Source: Micrococcales bacterium
GTDB taxonomy: Bacteria; Actinomycetota; Actinomycetes; Actinomycetales; Dermatophilaceae
Direction of reading: 5' to 3'
Assembly: GCA_003132125.1 (NCBI GenBank)
Contig: PKWT01000446.1
Span: 1 to 6,262, forward strand
DNA: 6,262 nucleotides
Position numbers and translations under genes: made by a program. The notes under the pieces are model-generated. The model ran no database searches, was not told where the DNA came from, and was given only the letters and a program-made list of their open reading frames with translations. Position 1 is the first letter of the stretch. Each line of letters opens with the position of its first letter. This document shows, piece by piece, positions 1 to 5,026 of this stretch.

Positions 1-117
1 CACGACCTGTGCCAGAGCAGGATCCGGCTACGGGACGACAAAAGGCTGCGGTGATCGTCGGTCACATGCTCCGCTGATACCTGTTCCCCTTGCGGGCACG
101 GGCTGGCACGAACGAAG

Positions 118-150
118 TTGCAACAATGCGTCACCGATAGCATAATGCAA
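118..150 (+). promoter_or_regulatory. Leaderless promoter and nested inverted-repeat operator of the toxin-antitoxin operon
   Basis: A -35-like TTGCAA (118-123) is followed after exactly 17 bases by CATAAT (141-146), which matches the TATAAT consensus at 5 of 6 positions. The antitoxin ATG lies 6 bases after the -10, so transcription would begin at or next to the start codon, giving a leaderless mRNA; no Shine-Dalgarno sequence is visible. The promoter overlaps a nested inverted repeat: outer arms TTGCA (118-122) and TGCAA (146-150), inner arms ATGC (126-129) and GCAT (140-143). Antitoxins of this kind usually repress their own operon, so this is a natural operator candidate. The operator role is inference; the hexamers and symmetry are seen directly. 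Confidence 0.6.
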
Positions 151-152
151 GC

Positions 153-383
153 ATGACAAATGTGCTCGTCCGTGACCTCACCGAGGAGACACACCGAGAG
201 CTCCTCCGCCGGGCCGAAGAGCGCGGGCAGTCGCTGCAGCAGTACCTCGCCGCCGAACTCACCCGGCTGGCCGTCTCGCCCACCTTGGACGACGTCCTCC
301 GACGGATCGACACCCGCCGTGGTGGTCGTGTCGGCTTCGCTCAGGCGGCAGCAGACCTGGCCGAAGAGCGTTCCCGCAGGTGA
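153..383 (+). CDS. vapB: Ribbon-helix-helix antitoxin, VapB/FitA type
   Basis: A 76-residue protein. Its first ~40 residues fit a ribbon-helix-helix DNA-binding fold: a short beta strand (NVLVRDL, residues 3-9), then two amphipathic helices (about 10-24 and 28-40, the second reading SLQQYLAAELTRLA). The charged C-terminal part (about 42-76) would be the segment that wraps and neutralises the toxin, as is known for VapB/FitA families. The ATG at 153 was chosen because it lies right after a good -10 element and begins the fold without extra residues. The gene overlaps the PIN-domain toxin gene by 4 bases (GTGA), so the two are translationally coupled. The family is clear from sequence and context; the vapB/fitA subtype is less certain. 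It probably represses its own promoter together with the toxin. Confidence 0.85.
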   Translation: MTNVLVRDLTEETHRELLRRAEERGQSLQQYLAAELTRLAVSPTLDDVLRRIDTRRGGRVGFAQAAADLAEERSRR

Positions 384-784
384 TCGTCGTCGACGCCTCC
401 GTGCTGGCCAACGCCATCGGCGACGACGGGGAAGCCGGTCGGCAGGCCCGTGAACTGCTTCGTGTGCACCGAGAGCTGGCCGCACCTGATCTCGTTGATG
501 TTGAGACAACCGCCGTTCTCCGGCGGCGCTGGCTCGCTGGCACCCTCAGCGACCAGCGATTCGAGCAAGCCATCGAGGACCTCACTGACATCCCGCTTGC
601 CAGGTTCCCCACGCTTGGGCTAATGCGCCGAGCCTTCGAGCTGCGCGCAAACGTCACTGCCTATGACGCGTGCTACGTCGCCCTCGCCGAGGCGCTCGAC
701 TGGCCGTTGTGCACGGTCGACCGTCGTCTTGCTCATGCCTCCGGACCACGATGCACCATGCAGCTGATCACACTCCCGGGCTGA
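380..784 (+). CDS. vapC: PIN-domain ribonuclease toxin, VapC family
   Basis: A 134-residue protein of the usual VapC length. PIN-domain acidic residues appear in the expected order: D5 in VIVVDAS, E42 in DVETTAV, D96 in TAYDACYVALAEAL, and D114 in CTVDRRL. These four form the Mg2+ or Mn2+ site of PIN nucleases, so the enzyme looks intact. Known VapC toxins cut tRNA or rRNA and stop translation until the antitoxin binds them; the target of this one cannot be read from sequence. It starts with GTG at 380, overlapping the antitoxin stop, and the only nearby purine-rich stretch lies inside the antitoxin gene, consistent with translational coupling. An inverted repeat lies 14 bases past the stop, and an insertion sequence begins about 80 bases downstream. 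Confidence 0.9.
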   Translation: MIVVDASVLANAIGDDGEAGRQARELLRVHRELAAPDLVDVETTAVLRRRWLAGTLSDQRFEQAIEDLTDIPLARFPTLGLMRRAFELRANVTAYDACYVALAEALDWPLCTVDRRLAHASGPRCTMQLITLPG

Positions 785-797
785 TCGCTGGGACGAG

Positions 798-822
798 GAT
801 CCACACGTCGCAGATGTGGATC
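798..822 (+). other. Inverted repeat downstream of the toxin gene, possible transcript end
   Basis: GATCCACA (798-805) and TGTGGATC (815-822) are perfect 8-base inverted arms around a 9-base loop, starting 14 bases after the toxin stop codon. In RNA this would make a stable hairpin. No T-run follows, so it is not a standard intrinsic terminator. It could end or protect the toxin-antitoxin mRNA, or be a protein-binding site. Confidence 0.4.
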
Positions 823-864
823 GGCCTGCGGGACAGGCGTTTGCGCGTGGTGCCTCATGTCAAT

Positions 865-916
865 GTGCTCGCGAAATGGGATGCGCGTGCCTCACGTAAT
901 TTGCTCACGAAACTTG
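865..916 (+). repeat. Left terminal inverted repeat of the insertion sequence
   Basis: This end reads GTGCTCGCGAA (865-875), GCGCGTGCCTCACG (883-896), then GCTCACGAAAC (903-913). The same three blocks occur in the same order, inverted, at the other end. The spacers are 7 and 6 bases here and 5 and 8 bases at the other end, the same total. The GCTCRCGAA motif appears twice within this end, which suggests more than one transposase-binding site. A further related unit, GTGCCTCATG, lies just outside at 849-858. The transposase stop codon (complement of 905-907) lies within this repeat. Confidence 0.8.
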
Positions 917-2123
917 ATCCCTGAGGGTGAGGGTCTTGTCTTTGGCGGAGAGGATGAGGGCTTGCTGGATCCGGTTGATGTTCCGGGTCAGGTCGGCCGG
1001 GTTGGTCTGGGCGTAGAGCAGCTGTAGTCGGTGTTCGGCGTCGTCGCCCAGGAAGCCGGCCTCTTCGCGCAGCCGCTGGTAGGGGGTCTTGGGTTTGTCG
1101 TAGGTGCGGGTGTTGCGTCCGGCCTTGGTGCTGCGCCACCCGTTGGCCTTCTTCGTGGCCAGGAACAGGTTCTTGCGCAGGTTCACAAACCCCCACAGCT
1201 CGTTGAGCAGGGCGAGCTCTTCGGGGGTGTCGTACCGGTAGCGGAACGCGGACTTGCGCACGATGTCGCCGTTCTTCTGCTCCACGTGGGCGTTGTCGTT
1301 GGAGGTGTGCGCCCTCGCACGGGTCATGAAGATCGTCCGCTCGGCGCACCAGGGGAATCAGGGCGTGGTTGATGAATTCTCCGCCGTTGTCACAATCCAG
1401 GCCAACCATCGGATACGGCAGCCGGTCGGTGACCTCTTCCATGGCGGCCACGACCCGGGAGTAGGCCCGGTTTCGAATAGCAATGTTCACCGTCCAGCCG
1501 AGGTAGACGTCGGTAGCGGTCAGGGTCCAGGCGTGCTCACCCTTGAGACTGTGCCCGCAGTGAGCGACCAGATCGATCTCGAAGAACCCTGGGGCCTGCT
1601 CCATCTTGTCCATCGCCCGACGGACCACGATCGAGGAACGCAACGTGGCCCCCGGACGGGTCGCGGACTTCGCCGCGGGGTAACGAGCCTGCTTGGTGGG
1701 TTTGAGCAGCCGGTCGATCGTGGCCGGGCTCATGGCCACCAACTGCTCCCGCACCGCCGAGCTGAGCCGGTCAGCGACCTTGCCCAGCTCACCGAAAGCC
1801 TCCAACTGGGCCACGGTCGGGGCCATGATCGGCGCCAGGTACTTCCCACACGGCTGCCCGATCAACATCCACACCTCGATCAGAACCTTGAGCGTGTCAT
1901 ACCCGTACGTGCGCGCCCGTGGTTTGCGCTGCACAGACCGGGCAGGGCCCTTGCGTTTCGCCGCCGCCACGATCGCCCGCCGGGCGTTGGCCCGCGACCA
2001 ACCCGTGACCGCGACGAGCTCGTCGAGCATCCGACCCTTGTCCTTCTTCGAGGCACGCGCGTACTCCCTGGCGTACTTCTTCGTGATCTCATGACGCGTC
2101 GCCATCGACAACCGTTGACCCAT
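905..2123 (-). pseudogene. DDE (rve-domain) transposase with a single-base frameshift
   Basis: Restored, this would be a transposase of about 405 residues that cuts and joins the ends of its own element. Residues about 7-58 look like a helix-turn-helix region (TKKYAREYARAS, then VTGWSRANARRAIV). The rve catalytic core has D184 in FFEIDLVAHCG and D245 in LDCDNGGEF. The Glu appears as HVEQKN in another reading frame, giving D-60-D-35-E once the frames are joined. The break is at 1352-1355, a run of four C on the coding strand at Pro257; removing one C restores the usual W-C-A-E-R continuation. Without that, the original frame runs on with unrelated Arg/Pro-rich sequence to 855. The family-typical tail (YDKPKTPYQRL) is intact downstream. 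I placed the start at the ATG at 2123; an in-frame ATG at 2105 is equally possible. A sequencing error or programmed shift cannot be excluded. Confidence 0.85.
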
Positions 2124-2157
2124 CCCCCAAGCACACTGCAGCACCCGAGGCAGGACC

Positions 2158-2209
2158 CAGGTTTCGCGAGCACTTCTCCCGTGAGGCACGCGCCGCACTT
2201 CGTGAGCAC
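2158..2209 (-). repeat. Right terminal inverted repeat of the insertion sequence
   Basis: Read on the complementary strand from 2209 inward: GTGCTCACGAA (2209-2199), GCGCGTGCCTCACG (2193-2180, identical over 14 bases to the left end), then GCTCGCGAAAC (2171-2161). This end lies upstream of the transposase start and so probably also contains or overlaps its promoter, which would let the transposase repress itself by binding its own end. That role is inference from position. Confidence 0.8.
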
Positions 2210-2246
2210 TTTAGGTGAGTCTCGTCGCCCCCTTGACAAACGGGAC

Positions 2247-2537
2247 CACATATCAGCGGGCGTCATCGAGACCCGGGTCGAGCGCGACCGCCACCAAGAC
2301 GCGCTCGGTGTTCCCCTCGCGATGTGCCGGCTTATCGTGGACCTTCCGCTGGTAAGGGCCAGACTCGCCCGAAGGCATGAGGGAGAAGGTGCGGTGCTTC
2401 AGTGGCACCTTGCCCGGTCCGGCGAACTGGACACCATCCTGGAAGCAGCTGCAATCGAGGACTTCACGGTCAGCGCCACCGACTTGAGTATTTCGTCGAC
2501 GGCCAAGACGGTGCTCTCCACGGTCGGCTGGCAATGA
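2247..2537 (+). pseudogene. C-terminal remnant of a P-loop (nucleotide/nucleoside-type) kinase
   Basis: One plus-strand frame from just right of the IS to the TGA at 2535-2537 shows GC-rich third positions typical of real coding sequence here. It reads as the end of a small P-loop kinase: ALGVPLAMCRL, then VRARLARRHEGEGAVLQWHL with the Arg-rich lid-like segment, then ELDTILEAA, IEDFTV and the ending VLSTVGWQ. The pattern resembles actinobacterial AAA/kinase-type P-loop proteins from memory; I cannot confirm it with a search. The Walker A half is missing. Upstream the frame runs without a break into the IS end, where it becomes antisense to the transposase, so the gene was cut by the insertion or a linked rearrangement. 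The first in-frame ATG (2322) has no ribosome binding site. Substrate and function are unknown. Confidence 0.45.
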
Positions 2538-2615
2538 CACTTCAGGAGTCCGTGGCGGGATCCTGTTATGCGACGGAGATCAGCCCGTGGCCGCCGTCTG
2601 GAACGTCACCGAAAG

Positions 2616-2643
2616 CGTCCGTAGCCGGTTCGCCCTACGGACG
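2616..2643 (+). other. Perfect 9-base inverted repeat (hairpin or operator)
   Basis: CGTCCGTAG (2616-2624) and CTACGGACG (2635-2643) are perfect inverted arms with a 10-base spacer. As RNA this is a strong stem. No T-run follows, so it does not look like a standard intrinsic terminator, although it could end transcription coming from the kinase side. As DNA it could be an operator. Its role is unknown. Confidence 0.5.
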
Positions 2644-2681
2644 TGGGCACGGACGACGATGCCACCATCCGAGCGGGCCCC

Positions 2682-2697
2682 GAGGCCCAAAGGCCCT
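2682..2697 (-). promoter_or_regulatory. Palindrome resembling a DevR/DosR-type box
   Basis: On the minus strand the sequence reads AGGGCCTTTGGGCCTC. It keeps the GGGnCTTTnGnCC skeleton of the known actinobacterial DevR/DosR recognition sequence (GGGACTTTAGTCCC) but differs at several positions. The core is GGCC-CAAA-GGCC, set inside outer CCCC/GGGG arms. DevR regulators respond to low oxygen or redox signals, which would suit a region next to molybdoenzyme-related genes. The match is partial, and GC-rich palindromes arise by chance in such DNA. Confidence 0.25.
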
Positions 2698-2742
2698 ACC
2701 TGGGGTGGTGAGGAATGACAGGTTGCGCCCACTTGACCACGT

Positions 2743-2775
2743 GTGTCGGCGACACCGCAATCACTGGTGTGTGAT
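2743..2775 (+). promoter_or_regulatory. Two adjacent palindromes upstream of the regulator, candidate operators
   Basis: GTGTCG-G-CGACAC (2743-2755) is a perfect 6+1+6 inverted repeat. Four bases later, ATCAC-N6-GTGAT (2760-2775) is a second, 16-base symmetric site. Both lie 67-100 bases upstream of the regulator start, where operators or activator sites are often found. I do not recognise the cognate protein; autoregulation by the downstream HTH-Mop protein is one possibility. Confidence 0.4.
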
Positions 2776-2806
2776 CTCTGTTCTTCCGTGGATGCCAGAC
2801 GATGGG

Positions 2807-2835
2807 TGTTCCTAAGTCGCAGGTGCGGGTATGGT
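2807..2835 (+). promoter_or_regulatory. Probable leaderless promoter of the HTH-Mop regulator
   Basis: TATGGT (2830-2835) fits the actinobacterial TANNNT -10 pattern and ends 6 bases before the GTG at 2842, the spacing typical of a leaderless transcript. The -35 position, 17 bases upstream (TGTTCC, 2807-2812), is a poor match. No Shine-Dalgarno sequence precedes the GTG, which supports leaderless initiation. Confidence 0.45.
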
Positions 2836-2841
2836 TCGGGC

Positions 2842-3252
2842 GTGTCTATCTTTCGTATTCGTGAAGCGGCGGACCTGCTCGGTGTCAGCGATGACACGGT
2901 GCGCCGGTGGGCCGAGAACGGTCGTGTCGCTACTGTCACTGACGGTTCCGGGCGCCTCAGTATCGATGGCGCGGTCCTGGCCCGGTTCGCTACCGAGCTG
3001 GCCGTGTCAGCTGAGCGACCCGAGGCGGCGCCCGTTGTCTCGGAGTCGGCGCGCAACCGGTTCGTCGGGCTGGTCACCCGGGTAGTCCGCGACACCGTGA
3101 TGGCCCAGGTTGAGATCCAGGCCGGCCCGCACCGGATCGTGTCCCTGATGAGCAGGGAAGCAGCTGACGAGCTCCAGCTCGAACCCGGCGTCCTGGCGAT
3201 CGCAGCGGTGAAGTCCACCAACGTGGTCGTCGAAGTGCCCGCCCATCGCTGA
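2842..3252 (+). CDS. HTH-Mop/TOBE molybdate-binding transcriptional regulator (ModE-like role)
   Basis: A 136-residue protein with two parts. Residues 3-50 form an excisionase/MerR-like helix-turn-helix (FRIREAADLLGVSDDTVRRWAENGRV, with the wing-like VTDGSGRLSIDG after it). Residues about 70-133 form a single Mop/TOBE domain (NRFVGLVTRVVRDTVMAQVEI, then LEPGVLAIAAVKSTNVVVEV), the fold that binds molybdate or tungstate oxyanions. This differs from classic ModE, which has a winged helix and two TOBE repeats; with only one TOBE it would have to oligomerise to build full oxyanion sites. The GTG at 2842 was chosen because it begins the HTH directly and has a -10 box at leaderless spacing; an in-frame GTG at 2743 would add 33 residues of non-family sequence. 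It lies 75 bases upstream of modA, so it is probably the metal-responsive regulator of the transporter, either repressor or activator. Confidence 0.85.
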   Translation: MSIFRIREAADLLGVSDDTVRRWAENGRVATVTDGSGRLSIDGAVLARFATELAVSAERPEAAPVVSESARNRFVGLVTRVVRDTVMAQVEIQAGPHRIVSLMSREAADELQLEPGVLAIAAVKSTNVVVEVPAHR

Positions 3253-3268
3253 GCCCGCAAAGCGGCTC
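3250..3268 (+). other. Hairpin on the regulator stop codon
   Basis: GAGCCCGC (3251-3258), an AAA loop and GCGGCTC (3262-3268) can pair with one bulged C, starting within the stop codon of the regulator gene. No T-run follows. It could be a weak attenuator or an mRNA-processing structure between the regulator and modA. A similar TGAGCC/GGCTCA hairpin lies on the modA stop codon. Confidence 0.4.
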
Positions 3269-3327
3269 ACGCACACATCAGAACCCCCCAACCGCCGCCC
3301 CACCGAACCTGAACCTTGGAGCAACAG

Positions 3328-4131
3328 ATGCGTCGAAGCGCCCTCACCCTGACCACCGTGGCCGTAGCCGGGCTCCTACTGGCTGGGTGCAGTTCCTCCA
3401 GCACTACCGGCACGTCCTCGGCGACGCCTTCGGCACCGGTGTCCAGTACGCCGGCACTGTCGGGCACGATCAACGTGTTCGCCGCAGCCTCCCTGAAGGA
3501 GGCCTTCACCAAGCTCGGTGCCCAGTTCGAGACCGCCCACCCCGGCACCAAGGTCGTTTTCAACTTCGGCCCCAGCTCCGGCCTGGCGACCCAGATCACT
3601 GCGGGCGCGCCCGCCGACGTCTTTGCCTCGGCCAGCACCAAGAACATGGACCAAGTCGTCAGTGGCGGCCAGGTGACCTCCCCGACGAACTTCGCCAGCA
3701 ACGTCATGCAGATCGCGGTACCTCCAAACAACCCGGCCAACGTCACCCAGCTCTCCGACCTGACCAAGTCCACGGTCAAGGTTGCCCTCTGCCAGCAGGC
3801 GGTTCCGTGCGGAGTAACCGCCGCCAAGGTCTTCACCAACGCCAAGCTCACCTTGGTCCCGGTCACCCAGGAGATTGACGTCAAGGCTGTCCTGACCAAG
3901 GTGGCCCTCGGTGAGGTCGACGCCGGGGTCGTCTACGTCACCGACGTGCGCGCCGCCGGTACCAAGGTCAAGGGGATCGTGATCCCCGCCGACGTGAACG
4001 CCTCCACCAAATACCCCATCGCCACCTTGACCAAGGCGCCGAACAAGGCCACCGCGCAGGCGTTCACCGACTATGTCCTGTCTGCCGACGGCGCCAGCGT
4101 CCTGACCGCTGACGCGTTCGCCAAGCCCTGA
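3328..4131 (+). CDS. modA: Molybdate ABC transporter substrate-binding lipoprotein ModA
   Basis: A 267-residue extracytoplasmic protein that binds molybdate (and probably tungstate) and hands it to ModB. A lipoprotein signal peptide opens it: MRRS, a hydrophobic core, and the lipobox LLAG-C21. A Ser/Thr/Pro-rich linker follows to about residue 45. The binding domain begins at TINVFAAASLKEAF; S55 there and S83/S84 in GPSSGLATQI match the oxyanion-binding serines of ModA, and Y203 in GVVYVTD matches the conserved Tyr. APADVFASAS (94-103) and CQQAVPCGVTAAKVF (155-169) are also family-typical. The ATG at 3328 has GGAG at 3318-3321, 6 bases upstream; the in-frame TTG at 3316 would overlap that site. 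The gene is followed after 40 bases by modB. The length is normal and the gene looks intact. Confidence 0.95.
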   Translation: MRRSALTLTTVAVAGLLLAGCSSSSTTGTSSATPSAPVSSTPALSGTINVFAAASLKEAFTKLGAQFETAHPGTKVVFNFGPSSGLATQITAGAPADVFASASTKNMDQVVSGGQVTSPTNFASNVMQIAVPPNNPANVTQLSDLTKSTVKVALCQQAVPCGVTAAKVFTNAKLTLVPVTQEIDVKAVLTKVALGEVDAGVVYVTDVRAAGTKVKGIVIPADVNASTKYPIATLTKAPNKATAQAFTDYVLSADGASVLTADAFAKP

Positions 4132-4141
4132 GCCGGGCTCA
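4129..4141 (+). other. Palindrome on the modA stop codon
   Basis: TGAGCC-G-GGCTCA is a 13-base inverted repeat beginning exactly at the modA stop codon. As RNA, only a shorter stem can form across the tight centre. Such structures can stabilise the mRNA of a highly expressed binding protein relative to the downstream permease genes. The same two arms, with an 8-base spacer, lie on the stop codon of the upstream regulator. Confidence 0.4.
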
Positions 4142-4171
4142 CCGAACTTGTCGCCGACTCCCGAGCCCTTC

Positions 4172-5026
4172 GTGACATCCCAGGACCGACCACCAGCCAA
4201 ACAGCGGTCGCGACAGGCTGCCCGCGCGGTTCAGTCGCGCAGGGCGATCCCGTGGCCGCTCGGGGTGCCGGCACTGCTGGGCGCACTGTTTCTGCTCGTG
4301 CCGCTGGCTGGGCTGCTGGTCCGGGCACCGTGGCTGGGTCTGCCACGCATCCTGGCCGACAGCCAGGTCCTGGACGCCTTGCGGTTGTCGCTGTTGTCCG
4401 CCAGCGCAGCCACCGCCTTGTCCTTGGTGTTCGGTGTGCCCCTAGCGTGGGTCCTGGCCCGCTCACAGGTCCGAGGCATCTCGGTGCTGCGCGCCCTGGT
4501 CACCCTGCCATTAGTACTGCCCCCGGTCGTAGGGGGTGTCGCCCTGCTGCTGGCCTTCGGACGCCAGGGCATCCTGGGTCGGCTGCTGGACGAGTGGACC
4601 GGCATCACGTTGCCGTTCACCACCGCGGGCGTTGTCATCGCCGAGACGTTTGTCGCCATGCCCTTCCTGATCATCACCGTCGAAGGAGCCTTCCGCGCCG
4701 CCGACCGCGGCTTCGAGGAGGCAGCTGCCACCCTCGGCGCGTCCCGACTGACCGTCTTCCGGACGGTCACGATCCCCCTGATCGGACCGTCGCTGCTGGC
4801 CGGGGCCGTGCTGTGCTGGGCCCGCGCCCTCGGGGAGTTCGGTGCCACCATCACGTTCGCCGGCAACTTCCCGGGGCGCACCCAGACCATGCCACTGGCC
4901 GTGTACGTCGCCCTGGAGAGCGACCCCGAGGCAGCCGTGGCTCTGTCCCTGGTTCTGCTCGTTGTCTCCATTGCCGTGCTGGCCGGCCTGCGCGACCGGT
5001 GGATGACCACCGGAGCCGCCGGATGA
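4172..5026 (+). CDS. modB: Molybdate ABC transporter permease ModB
   Basis: A 284-residue inner-membrane permease that forms the molybdate channel as a dimer. After a basic cytoplasmic N-terminus (1-29) come about six hydrophobic segments, near residues 30-50, 70-95, 105-128, 150-172, 205-228 and 255-272. The cytoplasmic EAA loop that docks with ModC is clear at 182-189 (EEAAATLG), followed by the family-typical IPLIGPSLLAG and GEFGATITFAGNFPGRTQT. The start is uncertain. I chose the GTG at 4172; the in-frame TTG at 4148 would add 8 residues and is the other candidate, and neither has a strong Shine-Dalgarno site. The stop overlaps the modC start by 4 bases (ATGA), showing translational coupling. 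The gene looks intact and of normal length. Confidence 0.93.
   Translation: MTSQDRPPAKQRSRQAARAVQSRRAIPWPLGVPALLGALFLLVPLAGLLVRAPWLGLPRILADSQVLDALRLSLLSASAATALSLVFGVPLAWVLARSQVRGISVLRALVTLPLVLPPVVGGVALLLAFGRQGILGRLLDEWTGITLPFTTAGVVIAETFVAMPFLIITVEGAFRAADRGFEEAAATLGASRLTVFRTVTIPLIGPSLLAGAVLCWARALGEFGATITFAGNFPGRTQTMPLAVYVALESDPEAAVALSLVLLVVSIAVLAGLRDRWMTTGAAG

Larger units (their letters stand above)
865..2209 (-). mobile_element. Insertion sequence with a DDE (rve-type) transposase, frameshifted
   Basis: An element of about 1.35 kb, bounded by imperfect terminal inverted repeats and carrying a single minus-strand transposase gene that fills it. The transposase stop codon lies inside the left repeat. 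The limits given are the outermost well-matched bases (GTGCTCRCGAA at both ends). Weaker similarity continues outward to about 845 and 2228 (CTCA at 854-857 facing TGAG at 2216-2219), so the true ends could lie up to 20 bases further out. I could not find a convincing target-site duplication. The transposase resembles the rve/IS481-like group of long actinobacterial transposases; the exact ISfinder family is uncertain. Because its only transposase is frameshifted, the copy is probably not autonomous unless the shift is suppressed. Confidence 0.8.
2538..2841. other. Non-coding, palindrome-rich region upstream of the molybdenum regulator
   Basis: No frame here looks like a real gene: the open frames are short, have no good start signals and resemble no family I know. 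The region instead contains several separate symmetric elements, listed individually: 2616-2643, 2682-2697, 2743-2755 and 2760-2775, followed by a promoter-like sequence that ends at the regulator start. This fits a control region, possibly joined with decayed sequence from the kinase side. Confidence 0.5.

Noticed and set aside
1..117. Tail of an upstream gene
   Set aside because: Short open stretches exist in all plus frames (one ends with TGA at 52-54), but none has enough length or recognisable residues to support a gene.
843..916. CRISPR-like repeats at 843-880 and 883-915
   Set aside because: Only two imperfect copies, almost directly adjacent with no spacer, and they belong to the IS end.
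855..1351. Continuation of the transposase's original frame to 855
   Set aside because: After the C4 run it is Arg/Pro/His-rich and lacks the catalytic Glu and family-typical tail, which are in the neighbouring frame; it is out-of-frame read-through.
1254..2537. Long plus-strand open frame of 427 codons across the IS
   Set aside because: It is antisense to the transposase through most of its length and only joins the kinase-like remnant after 2210; its composition there is that of a shadow frame of a GC-rich gene.
2253..2540. Minus-strand 95-codon open frame
   Set aside because: The opposite strand frame has better third-position GC bias and kinase-like motifs; this one resembles nothing and has no start signal.
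3253..3327. Molybdenum cofactor riboswitch upstream of modA
   Set aside because: The gap is only 75 bases, holds one small hairpin and lacks the multi-stem architecture of the Moco motif.
3376..4200. Minus-strand 274-codon open frame opposite modA
   Set aside because: Gly/Asp/Val-rich shadow of modA without any recognisable domain.
4252..5022. Upstream in-frame extension of modC to 4252
   Set aside because: It overlaps modB in another frame, is Arg/Pro/Gly-rich, and the ABC domain begins properly from the ATG at 5023 with a 4-base overlap to modB.
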